A DNA stretch of 64,000 nucleotides, from the NCBI GenBank assembly GCA_016183655.1, contig JACPEH010000017.1, positions 86,822 to 150,821 of the forward strand, read 5' to 3'. Positions 50,566 to 58,427 of this stretch are shown in pieces (positions within the stretch are counted from its first letter, which is position 1; the number at the start of each line of letters is the position of its first letter). The notes under the pieces are model-generated. The model saw nothing but the letters and a program-made list of their open reading frames with translations, ran no database searches and was not told the origin of the DNA. The stretch comes from Rhodocyclales bacterium. Its GTDB lineage: Bacteria; Pseudomonadota; Gammaproteobacteria; Burkholderiales; Rhodocyclaceae. Both the position numbers and the translations under genes were made by a program.

Positions 50566-53139
50566 ATGGAAGTTTCCCGCACCCGGGCCCTGCGCGGCCC
50601 CAACCTGTGGAGCCGCCACACGGCGATCGAATGCATCTTCGCCTGCGCCGAAGCCGAACGCGACATTGCCCGGCTGCCCGGCTTCGAGACGCGGCTGCGC
50701 GCCCGCTTCCCGGCGATCGACCTGCAGGCCCCGAGCGGCGGCCGGCCGATCTCGCTGGCGCACGTACAGGAGGCGGCGGCGCTCGGGCTGCAGGTCAGCG
50801 TCGGCTGCACCGTCACCTTCAGCCTGACCAAGGAGACGCTCGAGGCCGGCACCTACCAGGTGGTCGTCGAATACACCGAGGAGCCGGTCGGCCGGCTGGC
50901 CTTCGAGCTGGCCGAGACGCTGATCCGCGCCGCGCTCGACGACACGCCGTTCGACCTCGACGACGCGCTGTTCCGGCTGAAGGACCTCGACGGCGACATC
51001 CGCCTCGGCCCCTCGACCGGCGCCATCGTCTACGCCGCGGTCGCCCGCGGCATCCCCTACCGCCGCCTGACCGAGGGCAGCCTGGTGCAGTTCGGCTGGG
51101 GCAGCAAGCAGCGCCGCATCCAGGCCGCCGAAACCGACCTCTCCAGCGCCATCGCCGAGTCGATCGCGCAGGACAAGGAGCTGACCAAGAAACTGCTGCA
51201 CGCCGCCGGCGTGCCGGTGCCGCTCGGCCGCCCGGTCGAGGACGCCGACGACGCCTGGGCCGCCGCGCAGGAGATCGGCGGCCCGGTGGTGGTCAAGCCG
51301 CAGGACGGCAACCAGGGCAAGGGCATCACGGTGAACGTCAGCACCCGCGAGGAGGTGATGAACGCCTACGCCAACGCGCGCGAGCATCGCCGCCACATCC
51401 TCGTCGAACGCTACCTGCCGGGGCACGACTTCCGCTTCCTGGTGGTCGGCAAGCAGCTGGTCGCCGCCGCGCGCCGCGACCCGGCGCAGGTGATCGGCGA
51501 TGGCCAGCACAACATCAAGGAACTGGTCGACATCGTCAATGCCGACCCGCGCCGCGGCGTCGGCCACGAATCGTCGCTGACCAGGATCCGCTTCGACGAG
51601 ATCGCCATCGCCCACCTGGCGAAGAAGGGCCACACGCCGGAAACGGTGCCGGCCAAGGGCGAGCGCGTGATGCTCAGGAACAACGCCAACCTGTCCACCG
51701 GCGGCACCGCCACCGACGTCACCGACGAGGTGCACCCCGAGCTCGCCGCCTGCGCGGTGGCCGCGGCGCAGACCGTCGGCCTGGACATCGCCGGCATCGA
51801 CGTCGTCTGCCAGACCGTGCAGGAGCCGCTGGAAGCGCAGGGCGGCGGCATCGTCGAGGTGAACGCCGCCCCCGGCCTGCGCATGCACCTGACCCCCTCG
51901 TTCGGCAAGGGCCGCCCGATCGGCGAGGCAGTCGTCAACATGATGTACGACGACCCCGCCGAGGACGGCCGCATCCCGATCGTCGCCGTCACCGGCACCA
52001 ACGGCAAGACGACGACGACCCGCCTGATCGCGCACATGCTCACCGTCAGCGGGCTGCGCGTCGGCTTCACCGGCACCGACGGCGTCTATGTCGAGCGCCG
52101 GCGCATCGACACCGGCGACTGCTCGGGGCCGAAGAGCGCCAGGAACGTGCTGCTGCACCCCGACGTCGACGCCGCCGTGCTCGAATGCGCACGCGGCGGC
52201 ATGCTGCGCGAGGGGCTGGGCTTCGACCGCTGCGACGTCGCCGTGGTCACCAACGTCGGCGTCGGCGACCACCTCGGCCTGAACTACATCACCACCGTCG
52301 ACGACCTCGCCGTGGTCAAGCGCGTGATCGTCGACAACGTTGCCGAGTCCGGCTATGCAGTGCTCAACGCGGCCGACCCGATGGTCGCCCGGATGGCCGG
52401 CCACAGCCCGGGTGCGGTGATCTTCTTCGCCATGGACCGCAACAACCCGGTGATGTCGCGCCACCGCGCGCAGGGCAAGCGGGTGGTCTTCGTCGAGGAC
52501 GGCGCCATCGTCGCGGTGCAGGGCCAGAACGAGCACCGCGTGCCGCTGGCCGCGATTCCGCTGACGCGCAACGGCACCATCGGCTTCCAGGTCGAGAACG
52601 CGATGGCCGCCACCGCCGCCGCCTGGGCGCTCGACCTCGACTGGGAAACGATCCGCGCCGCGCTCGGCTCCTTCGTCGCCGACGCGACGACCGCGCCGGG
52701 GCGCTTCAACGTCTTCGGCTACAAGGGGGCGACGCTGATCGCCGACTACGGCCACAACCCGGATGCGATCCAGGCGCTGGTCAAGGCGATCGAGACGATG
52801 CCGGCGAAACGCCGCTCGGTGGTGATTTCCGCCGCCGGCGACCGCCGCGACGAGGACATCCGCCAGCAGACGCAGCTCCTCGGCGACGCCTTCGACGAAG
52901 TGCTCCTCTACGAGGACGCCTGCATGCGCGGCCGCGACGAGGGCGAAACGATCGCCCTGTTGCGCGCCGGGCTGGCCGGCGCACGGCGCACCGGCTCGGT
53001 GGACGAAATCAAGGGCGAGTTCATCGCCATCGACACCGCGCTGGAGCGCCTCGGTTCCGGCGACCTGTGCCTGATCCTGGTCGACCAGGTGGAAGAGGCG
53101 CTGGCGCACATCGGCAAGCGGGTCGCGGAAGCGGGCTGA
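50566..53139 (+). CDS. cphA: Cyanophycin synthetase
   Basis: 857 residues, normal for CphA1. It polymerises Asp and Arg into cyanophycin, a nitrogen and carbon store, using two ATP-driven sites. The ATP-grasp domain (VVVKPQDGNQGKGI, GGIVEVNAAPGLRMH) adds Asp. The Mur-ligase domain with an intact P-loop GTNGKTTTTR (477-486) and the C-terminal lobe (APGRFNVFGYKGATLIADYGHNPDAI) adds Arg. It starts 43 bases after cphA' and ends the ABC-DUF1854-cphA'-cphA operon at a strong terminator. No cyanophycinase gene is in the window. Confidence 0.95.
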   Translation: MEVSRTRALRGPNLWSRHTAIECIFACAEAERDIARLPGFETRLRARFPAIDLQAPSGGRPISLAHVQEAAALGLQVSVGCTVTFSLTKETLEAGTYQVVVEYTEEPVGRLAFELAETLIRAALDDTPFDLDDALFRLKDLDGDIRLGPSTGAIVYAAVARGIPYRRLTEGSLVQFGWGSKQRRIQAAETDLSSAIAESIAQDKELTKKLLHAAGVPVPLGRPVEDADDAWAAAQEIGGPVVVKPQDGNQGKGITVNVSTREEVMNAYANAREHRRHILVERYLPGHDFRFLVVGKQLVAAARRDPAQVIGDGQHNIKELVDIVNADPRRGVGHESSLTRIRFDEIAIAHLAKKGHTPETVPAKGERVMLRNNANLSTGGTATDVTDEVHPELAACAVAAAQTVGLDIAGIDVVCQTVQEPLEAQGGGIVEVNAAPGLRMHLTPSFGKGRPIGEAVVNMMYDDPAEDGRIPIVAVTGTNGKTTTTRLIAHMLTVSGLRVGFTGTDGVYVERRRIDTGDCSGPKSARNVLLHPDVDAAVLECARGGMLREGLGFDRCDVAVVTNVGVGDHLGLNYITTVDDLAVVKRVIVDNVAESGYAVLNAADPMVARMAGHSPGAVIFFAMDRNNPVMSRHRAQGKRVVFVEDGAIVAVQGQNEHRVPLAAIPLTRNGTIGFQVENAMAATAAAWALDLDWETIRAALGSFVADATTAPGRFNVFGYKGATLIADYGHNPDAIQALVKAIETMPAKRRSVVISAAGDRRDEDIRQQTQLLGDAFDEVLLYEDACMRGRDEGETIALLRAGLAGARRTGSVDEIKGEFIAIDTALERLGSGDLCLILVDQVEEALAHIGKRVAEAG

Positions 53140-53160
53140 GCGCCGCCCCGCCCTCGGACG

Positions 53161-53184
53161 ACGCCCCGCGAGGGGCGTTTTTTT
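53161..53184 (+). terminator. Terminator after cphA
   Basis: ACGCCCC-gcga-GGGGCGT followed by TTTTTTT. It separates the cyanophycin operon from the convergent integrase gene. Confidence 0.9.
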
Positions 53185-53193
53185 CGTCTCGAA

Positions 53194-54174
53194 TCAGCTG
53201 CCGGACAGGCGATCCATCGGGCTGACCACGCCGCGCCCGCCGCGATTGAGCACATGGGTGTAGATCATCGTCGTCGACACGTCGGAATGGCCGAGCAGTT
53301 CCTGCACGGTGCGGATGTCGTAGCCAGACTGCAGCAGGTGGGTGGCAAAGGAGTGGCGCAGCGTGTGCGTGGACGCCGGCTTGGCGATGCCGGCATCGGC
53401 CAGCGCGCGCTTGATCGCCCGCTGCAGCGCCTGCTCGTGCGTGTGGTGCCGGCGCTCGATGCCGGTGCGCGGATCGACCGACAGATCGCGCGCCGGGAAG
53501 ACCCAGAACCAGCCCCACTCGCGCGGCGCGGAAGGATACTTGCGGACCAGCGCCTCCGGCATCCAGACACCTTCGCGCGCCGCTTCGCGGTCGCGCTCCC
53601 AGAGCTGCCGAACGCGCAGCAGATGCGCCTGCAGGACGGGCACCAGCGATGCCGGGAGCATCGTCACCCGATCCTTCGCACCCTTGCCGTCGCGCACCAG
53701 AATCTCGTGGCGCTCGAAGTCGACATCCTTGACCCGCAGGCGGACACACTCCATCAGGCGCATGCCGGTACCGTAGAGCAACTGCGCCATCAGGGCATGC
53801 GTGCCATCAAGCATCGCCAACAAGCGCTCTACCTCCCCGTGCCCGAGTACCACCGGCATGCGCTTTGGCTTTTTCGGGCGATCCAGTTCGGCCAGCCAGG
53901 GCAACGTAACGCCGAGTACCCCGCCGTAGAGGAAAAGCAGTGCAGCGAGTGCCTGATGATGGGTGGATGCAGACACCTTCAGTTCGCCGGCCAGGTACCC
54001 GAGAAAGGCCCGAACCTCCGGCGCTCCCATTTCACGCGGATGGCGCATGCCGTGAAAGCGGACGAAACGCCTTACCCACTCGACATACGCACGCTCCGTC
54101 CGTATGCTGTAGTGCTTGTAACGAATGGCTTCGCGAAGCCGGCCGATAAGCGTCCCTGATGGTTTTTCGTCCAT
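53194..54174 (-). CDS. intI: Integron integrase (IntI, tyrosine recombinase)
   Basis: 326 residues. Tyrosine recombinase residues are in place: Arg139 ([17 protein letters not shown]), Lys near 164 (DGKGAKDR), His270 and Arg273 ([12 protein letters not shown]), His296 ([14 protein letters not shown]) and Tyr305. The IntI-specific extra segment, [21 protein letters not shown] (residues 208-228), is intact and separates it from XerC/D. It recombines attI with attC and attC with attC sites, capturing and reshuffling cassettes. It is transcribed away from the array, as in standard integrons. A perfect LexA-type box covers its promoter, so SOS induction is likely. A GAGGT site precedes the ATG. 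Confidence 0.95.
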   Translation of the reverse strand: MDEKPSGTLIGRLREAIRYKHYSIRTERAYVEWVRRFVRFHGMRHPREMGAPEVRAFLGYLAGELKVSASTHHQALAALLFLYGGVLGVTLPWLAELDRPKKPKRMPVVLGHGEVERLLAMLDGTHALMAQLLYGTGMRLMECVRLRVKDVDFERHEILVRDGKGAKDRVTMLPASLVPVLQAHLLRVRQLWERDREAAREGVWMPEALVRKYPSAPREWGWFWVFPARDLSVDPRTGIERRHHTHEQALQRAIKRALADAGIAKPASTHTLRHSFATHLLQSGYDIRTVQELLGHSDVSTTMIYTHVLNRGGRGVVSPMDRLSGS

Positions 54175-54181
54175 GCCGCAT

Positions 54182-54231
54182 TACCTCTTCGGGATATACT
54201 GTACGCATATACAGTATATCCCGAAGAGGTA
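54182..54231. promoter_or_regulatory. LexA-type box inside a 50-bp palindrome in front of intI
   Basis: CTGTACGCATATACAG (54199-54214) fits the LexA consensus CTGT-N8-ACAG exactly. It is the centre of a much longer perfect dyad: 21-base arms at 54182-54202 and 54211-54231. A TATACT hexamer falls in both arms. On the intI strand TTGCGT (about 54236-54241) may be a -35. The arms exceed what LexA needs. Confidence 0.8.
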
Positions 54232-54472
54232 GAACGCAAGGCCTTTTTCAGAACACCGAGGCTTTCGATTGCATATCCGCAACCAGCTTATTCAACGACG
54301 ACGACGCACAAGATGGCACTCTGCCGCCTTTGTCCGCCATCCAAGCCGACGCCGACCCCGACGAAATGAAAAACCATTTTATGAACCAAGGCACTACGCC
54401 CAATCCACCGGCCAGCTTATTCATCACCCGGCCAGCTTGGCAGGCGTTTTTGCCATCGAATTCACGTTAGAA
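54232..54472 (+). other. attI region (primary integration site and leader)
   Basis: The stretch between the intI promoter and the first cassette. It ends at the core GTTAGAA (54466-54472), after whose first G the first cassette begins. A direct repeat CCGGCCAGCTT occurs twice shortly before the core (near 54411 and 54430) and could be integrase-binding sites. A frame is open across the region but starts upstream of the LexA palindrome and stops in the core, so I do not call a gene. No convincing cassette promoter was found. Confidence 0.7.
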
Positions 54473-54477
54473 ATCAC

Positions 54478-54990
54478 ATGCACCCACTACGCCTAGTTTT
54501 CCTTCTGCTATTTGCAGGTTGCGCTGCACAGCGGCCGTATGACCCATCCGCTTACAAGCCGGAATTCGTACCGTCCGAGCGTATTGTGTCGAACTGGAAC
54601 CGATTCTCCCAAACCGAGGTTATTGGAAGAATTGCGAAGTTCGAACGATGGGAGAAGTTTGCGGACAGAACGTTCTGTGGCCGCGCTCCTGCGTTGTGTG
54701 ACGCGCTGGCTGCCAACCTTCGAGTGGGTATTGCTGAGATTGCGCAGTCTGAAACAGACCTCATTGCCTGGCCAGTTGTAATCCCAATAGCCCACAAACT
54801 GCGTGAGGGGGATTTTGTGCGTTTCAGAATTCCCGCCCAACAAGCTCTCGCGGAGCCAACACTCAAGCACAGGAATCATATTCTTGAATCGATCAAGACT
54901 TGCAGTTGGTCGCCTCCGAACAACGCCTCGAAAGTTTCAGGTGTCATCTGCGAAGATTGGTCGTACGCCTCTCTAGATTACCTATGGTGA
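54478..54990 (+). CDS. Cassette 1: probable lipoprotein of unknown function
   Basis: 170 residues, starting 12 bases into the cassette. The N-terminus (MHPLRLVFLLLFAGCAAQ) is a lipoprotein-like signal with Cys15, though Phe at -3 of the lipobox is unusual. The rest is soluble with four further cysteines. No family recognised. Codon use is clearly more AT-rich than in the neighbouring cph genes, as expected for a captured cassette. The stop codon directly precedes attC1. Expression would depend on an upstream cassette promoter. Confidence 0.75.
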   Translation: MHPLRLVFLLLFAGCAAQRPYDPSAYKPEFVPSERIVSNWNRFSQTEVIGRIAKFERWEKFADRTFCGRAPALCDALAANLRVGIAEIAQSETDLIAWPVVIPIAHKLREGDFVRFRIPAQQALAEPTLKHRNHILESIKTCSWSPPNNASKVSGVICEDWSYASLDYLW

Positions 54991-54991
54991 T

Positions 54992-55072
54992 TTCTAACAC
55001 TCCAGTCAAACCGCGCCTTTCAGGCGCTTGGACGTGCCGCAAGCGGCACGCCATTTACTTTGCACGTTAGAA
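54992..55072 (+). repeat. attC1 (array-type, 81 bp)
   Basis: Outer arms TTCTAAC and GTTAGAA, extended as GATTTCTAAC matching the cassette 1 start. Inner inverted repeats are the GCGCC...GGCGC and GTGCCGC/GCGGCAC hairpins. This is the dominant attC type of the array, shared with attC4, 7, 9, 16 and 17. Confidence 0.92.
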
Positions 55073-55078
55073 CTTGAA

Positions 55079-55525
55079 ATGGAATTCCTTGCCCCGATAG
55101 TGATTCTTGCACTCTTGGCTTGGCCTGTATTCCTCATAGACCGATCAGCGATACCTTCTCGTCGCACCAAAACGTTCTGGTGGATGGTTGCGGCCGCAAG
55201 CGGTGTCGTTGGCTTGTTACTGCCTGAACTCATTCACTATCTAGTTCTGCCCAAGTCCCAAAATCAACTTTCCGTCACGGTAGCAGCTCGGCTAATCGGG
55301 CTCGCGTTGCCTTGGGCTGTGTATCTACTCTTTCGCAGGGACTCTTTAGGAAATTCACCAATGTCTTCGACGCCACGCGTAACCCCAACGCCTGGACCTA
55401 ACGCCACGCCAACTCAGACTTCAACGGTTTTTCGAGTCGCTCGTACGCTTGCGATAGTCGCCGTGTTGGCGGTTCTTGTCCCAGTCGCCATAGTGGTCTT
55501 CGTGATGGCCTGCTGCAGCCGGTAG
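55079..55525 (+). CDS. Cassette 2: membrane protein of unknown function
   Basis: 148 residues. Predicted helices at 3-19 (FLAPIVILALLAWPVFL), 33-55 (WWMVAAASGVVGLLLPELIHYLV) and 122-144 (RTLAIVAVLAVLVPVAIVVFVMACC), with a possible fourth near 70-85 (RLIGLALPWAVYLLF) and a Thr/Pro-rich loop (TPRVTPTPGPNATPTQTST). The frame continues backwards through attC1, so the start is set at the ATG 13 bases after the core. No family recognised. Confidence 0.72.
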   Translation: MEFLAPIVILALLAWPVFLIDRSAIPSRRTKTFWWMVAAASGVVGLLLPELIHYLVLPKSQNQLSVTVAARLIGLALPWAVYLLFRRDSLGNSPMSSTPRVTPTPGPNATPTQTSTVFRVARTLAIVAVLAVLVPVAIVVFVMACCSR

Positions 55526-55541
55526 TGTCCGGGCGAGCAAG

Positions 55542-55628
55542 TTCTAACATGGCGCTCAACCTCGCTCCCTTCGGTCGCTGGACGCTGCGCGATAAACCCG
55601 CGCAGCGCCGGTTAGCTCTACGTTAGAG
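55542..55628 (+). repeat. attC2 (second type, 87 bp)
   Basis: Outer arms TTCTAAC and GTTAGAG. The body differs from attC1: GGCGCTCAACCTCGCTCC..., hairpin GCTGCGCG/CGCGCAGC, then GGTTAGCTCTAC before the core. Nearly the same body is seen in attC13. Confidence 0.9.
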
Positions 55629-55631
55629 CTC

Positions 55632-56030
55632 ATGAGATCTAGCACCCTCACCCTTCAGATCATCTGCTGCATTCTCGGGGTAGTGTTCATAGCACTTGCC
55701 TTCACCTCCGGAAAATACCTTGGAGGCTTCCTATTGGGCTCGCTAATGTTCTTCGCTGCAGCCCTTCTTGGTGCCGACCACACCACAAACACGAATGTTA
55801 AGTCACGGAGCGTGTTTCAAGTCATGGCTGGCTTATCCGCCTTACCTTTTGTGACTGTCAGTATGCTGGTTTCGGTTGAGCTGTTTCAATCCGGCCGGTG
55901 GGCTGATTTCGTCGCCGACCTACTACGACTGCTCGTCTTTACCCTTTGTGCATTGGCAATCACCTTTGGTAACCATCCGATTGTTCAGCGCCAGCTAAAA
56001 AAACTTGGGTTTTCGACACCACCAAAGTAA
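55632..56030 (+). CDS. Cassette 3: membrane protein of unknown function
   Basis: 132 residues with about four membrane helices: LTLQIICCILGVVFIALAF, YLGGFLLGSLMFFAAALLG, VMAGLSALPFVTVSMLVSV and LLRLLVFTLCALAITFG, ending in a basic tail (QRQLKKLGFSTPPK). The ATG lies nine bases after the core. No recognised family. Confidence 0.72.
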   Translation: MRSSTLTLQIICCILGVVFIALAFTSGKYLGGFLLGSLMFFAAALLGADHTTNTNVKSRSVFQVMAGLSALPFVTVSMLVSVELFQSGRWADFVADLLRLLVFTLCALAITFGNHPIVQRQLKKLGFSTPPK

Positions 56031-56046
56031 CCCATGCCGTTATGAG

Positions 56047-56127
56047 CTCTAACATCACATTCAAAAACGCTCCCTTCGGTCGCTCGGACGCGCCGCAAGC
56101 GGCGCGCCGTTTAATTCAACGTTAGCC
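56047..56127 (+). repeat. attC3 (81 bp)
   Basis: Arms CTCTAAC (extended GAGCTCTAAC, matching the cassette 3 start) and GTTAGCC. Body CGCTCCCTTCGGTCGCTCGGACGCGCCGCAAGCGGCGCGCC, related to the array type with compensating stem changes (GCGCCGC/GCGGCGC). Confidence 0.9.
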
Positions 56128-56136
56128 AACAAAATC

Positions 56137-56550
56137 ATGCGCTCCGCCCAGAATCTATTTCTTACGTTCATGCTTCTGCTCTCGGCCTCCCCAGCGCTTG
56201 CGTCGCAAGAAGGCGCGCTGAGCCTTAATTCCTTTCAGTTCTCATCGCTTGGCATCAGCGAATCAGGTCCAGTCAATTTGAGCGGTGAGAAAAACCATGA
56301 AGTATTCGTATCGTTATCTGTTTCCGCTTTCGGCCGCACAATCAATTTATCCAAAGAGCAACTTGCCAAGCTCCGGCCTGCATTTATTAATGGGGTCTCT
56401 CTGTCATACGAGGCTGGCTACAAAAATCTTGGGGGCCGCACCCTATATGTAATTTTCACAAAGAGCTTCACCTCTGGCACCCAAGAGTCACAAATCGTGT
56501 CAATCAACGAACAAGGGGTAGTTGAGGTCAGCAATGTTTCCCAAAGGTAG
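56137..56550 (+). CDS. Cassette 4: exported protein of unknown function
   Basis: 137 residues with a clear signal peptide (MRSAQNLFLTFMLLLSASPALA, cleavage before SQ). The mature part is beta-rich (VFVSLSVSAFGRTINLSKEQL, RTLYVIFTKSFTSGTQESQIVSINEQGVVEVSN) and lacks cysteines. It is probably periplasmic or secreted. No family recognised. Confidence 0.72.
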   Translation: MRSAQNLFLTFMLLLSASPALASQEGALSLNSFQFSSLGISESGPVNLSGEKNHEVFVSLSVSAFGRTINLSKEQLAKLRPAFINGVSLSYEAGYKNLGGRTLYVIFTKSFTSGTQESQIVSINEQGVVEVSNVSQR

Positions 56551-56553
56551 GTC

Positions 56554-56634
56554 GGCTAACCCCCCAGTCAAACCGCGCCTTTCAGGCGCTTGGACGTGCC
56601 GCAAGCGGCACGCCATTTACCTTGCACGTTAGCG
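56554..56634 (+). repeat. attC4 (array-type, 81 bp)
   Basis: Arms GGCTAAC and GTTAGCG. The interior is practically identical to attC1. Confidence 0.92.
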
Positions 56635-56652
56635 CTCATCAATCCTCCACTC

Positions 56653-57129
56653 ATGCACGCTTATCAAATGCTCCGCTTTGCCCTCCTTACAACAATTGGT
56701 GCGGTCTTGGGCGCGTTCGGTTCGTTTGCTATCGGCGCATCCTCGTCGTCGGTTTCGACAGCGGACACCCGAGCAATTTACAAAGCAGTCGGGCTAACCG
56801 AGCGTGCCGGAAAACTTATCAACGCCTGCGACGAAATCGTTCAGCCCGAACTTGAAGCCGTCGACTTGAATTCCGACGGGCAGCCGGAAGTATTCGTAAC
56901 TGTTCTTGGGTCGTGCCAGGGCGGTGCGGCGGGAGCAGAATTGTCGTTGCTCATTAAGAGCAAAGGGCATTGGAAGGTTAATCTTGGCTTTCCCGCTAGT
57001 GGCTATAAGTTGCTCACCACAAGAAACAAAGGCTTTCCCGACATTGAGATCGAAGGACCTGGGTTTTGCTTTCCGGTTTGGCGATGGAACGGTAGTCAGT
57101 ATGCGATCTACAAGCGCTGTGATCGCTAA
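56653..57129 (+). CDS. Cassette 5: exported protein with a DLNSDG-type repeat motif
   Basis: 158 residues from the ATG at 56653, avoiding attC read-through. An N-terminal hydrophobic signal (MLRFALLTTIGAVLGAFGSFAIGAS) leads into a soluble domain with AVDLNSDGQPEVFVTVLGSC, an Asp-rich calcium-loop-like motif as in FG-GAP/VCBS repeats, and CFPVWRWNGSQYAIYKRC at the end. It is probably periplasmic. Function unknown. Confidence 0.7.
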   Translation: MHAYQMLRFALLTTIGAVLGAFGSFAIGASSSSVSTADTRAIYKAVGLTERAGKLINACDEIVQPELEAVDLNSDGQPEVFVTVLGSCQGGAAGAELSLLIKSKGHWKVNLGFPASGYKLLTTRNKGFPDIEIEGPGFCFPVWRWNGSQYAIYKRCDR

Positions 57130-57194
57130 CCCATCCATCAACACGGACGCTGCGCGATGAAGCCGCGCAGCGCCGGTTATGTCAAACGTTAGCC
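57124..57194 (+). repeat. attC5 (71 bp)
   Basis: Arms CGCTAAC and GTTAGCC. A short body with GCTGCGCG.../CGCGCAGCGCC and GGTTATGTCAAAC, a relative of the attC2 type. The cassette 5 stop codon lies within the left arm. Confidence 0.85.
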
Positions 57195-57603
57195 TGCAAA
57201 ACCAAATCATGCCCATGGCAACTCATCAACCACCCAACGTTCGCGGCCAATTCCGCGGCCGCACGGGTGCTTGTGTTCAATGGCCCGTGGGTCATTTGCT
57301 CGTAGTGGTTCCGCCAGTTTCTGGCCTTGGCACTCGCTCATCGCGGCCGTGGTTCGCATCCGTTCGCGCAACGCGGCAACCCGAATCGCCGCTGATTCTG
57401 CGGCCTCGCCAAAGCAAAGCTTGTTGCATTACCGCCGCTGCTCATTTCTCTGCTCTTCGTCCGGCGCCTGCGCACAGTAGCGCGCTTGAACCGTTGACCC
57501 GCAACGCAAACTCCGTGGTACACGGCCGGGCTAACATCCTGGTCAAACCGCTCCCTTCGGTCGCTTGGACGCGCCGCAAGCGGCGCGCCATTTACCTTGC
57601 ACG
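57189..57603 (+). other. Cassette 6: 415-bp cassette without a convincing gene (family member 1)
   Basis: Begins TTAGCCTGCAAAACCAAATC and closely resembles cassettes 8 and 11, also 415 bp. A frame from ATGCCCATGGCAACTCATC runs through attC6 without stopping, but comparison with cassette 11 shows changes spread about equally over all three codon positions (roughly 7, 12 and 13 in this frame by eye). That argues against protein selection. It may carry an RNA or regulatory sequence, or be a decayed gene. Confidence 0.6.
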
Positions 57604-57609
57604 TTATGC
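57529..57609 (+). repeat. attC6 (81 bp)
   Basis: Arms GGCTAAC and GTTATGC. Body CCGCTCCCTTCGGTCGCTTGGACGCGCCGCAAGCGGCGCGCC, nearly identical in attC11 and similar in attC8. Confidence 0.9.
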
Positions 57610-57914
57610 AGCAACACAGAATCGCTAGCCCACTCATGCAGCCAACCGATCATCGGCAACCACCGCCCTCTATCGAACAACCAAATGGTTTTGGCGGCGC
57701 CGCCGACAAAATTGTCTTGGCCATCTGGGCAAACATTGGCCTTTGTTTAGCGGTTGCCGCGTATCTCGTCGTTTACGACCAGTTGCCCGACTCAATCAAA
57801 ATATGGCTTGACCCACGGGTATTTGCGGTCGCGGTCATATTTTTTGTCATTGGCATCGGCTATGCGCTTCGAGAGTTTTGGCAAATGGTTTCGCATGCAA
57901 ATCGCGAGTCATAG
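57606..57914 (+). CDS. Cassette 7: small membrane protein of unknown function
   Basis: 102 residues. The first ATG (57606) lies inside the recombination core GTTATGC, so the start codon is formed by the site itself; an alternative start is 57636. Two membrane helices follow (IVLAIWANIGLCLAVAAYLVV, VFAVAVIFFVIGIGYAL). No family recognised. Confidence 0.65.
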   Translation: MQQHRIASPLMQPTDHRQPPPSIEQPNGFGGAADKIVLAIWANIGLCLAVAAYLVVYDQLPDSIKIWLDPRVFAVAVIFFVIGIGYALREFWQMVSHANRES

Positions 57915-57923
57915 TTCTATGCT

Positions 57924-58004
57924 GCATAACATCCCAGTCAAACCGCGCCTTTCAGGCGCTTGGACGTGCCGCAAGCGGCACGCCATTTACTTTGAACGTT
58001 AGCC
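57924..58004 (+). repeat. attC7 (array-type, 81 bp)
   Basis: Arms GCATAAC (extended GCTGCATAAC, matching the cassette 7 start) and GTTAGCC. Interior as in attC1. Confidence 0.92.
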
Positions 58005-58413
58005 TGCAAAACCAAGTCATGCCCATGGCAACTCATCAACCACCCAACGTTCGCTGCCAATTCCACGGCCGCACGGGTGCTTGCGTTCGATGGCTCGTGG
58101 GTCGTTCGCCCGTAGTGGTTCCGTCGGTTTCCGGCATTGGTGCTCGCTCATCGCGGCCGTGGTTCGCATCTCTTCGCGCAACGCGGGAGCCTGAATCGCC
58201 GCTGAGTCAGCGGCCTCGCCAAAGCAAAGGTTGGTGCGTTACCGCAGCTGTTCATTTCTCTGCCTTCGCCAAGCGCTCGCTCACAGGTGCGCGCTTGCGC
58301 CGTAAGCTGTCGTCATTTCCGCAGCGGTACACGGCCGGGCTAACATACCGGTCAAAATCGCTCCCTTCGGTCGCTTGGACGTGCCGCAAGCGGCACGCCA
58401 TTTACCTTGCACG
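57999..58413 (+). other. Cassette 8: 415-bp cassette without a convincing gene (family member 2)
   Basis: Same opening as cassettes 6 and 11 (TTAGCCTGCAAAACCAAGTC) but more diverged, roughly 80% identical by eye. It keeps the total of 415 bases although at least one single-base indel in the body is balanced by one in attC8. The open frame again runs into the attC. Confidence 0.6.
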
Positions 58414-58419
58414 TTAGAG
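58338..58419 (+). repeat. attC8 (82 bp)
   Basis: Arms GGCTAAC and GTTAGAG. Body AAATCGCTCCCTTCGGTCGCTTGGACGTGCCGC..., between the attC1 and attC6 types. Confidence 0.9.
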
Positions 58420-58427
58420 GGCTAAAG

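Noticed and set aside
54159..54470. 103-residue frame across the attI region
   Set aside because: It starts inside the intI coding end, crosses the LexA palindrome and stops in the attI core. It has no ribosome site and no protein-like pattern.
55028..55078. Recurring reading frame starting MDVPQAARHL in several places (also MDAPQAARHL)
   Set aside because: It is the translation of the attC stem itself, repeated at each array-type site. The true starts lie just after each core.
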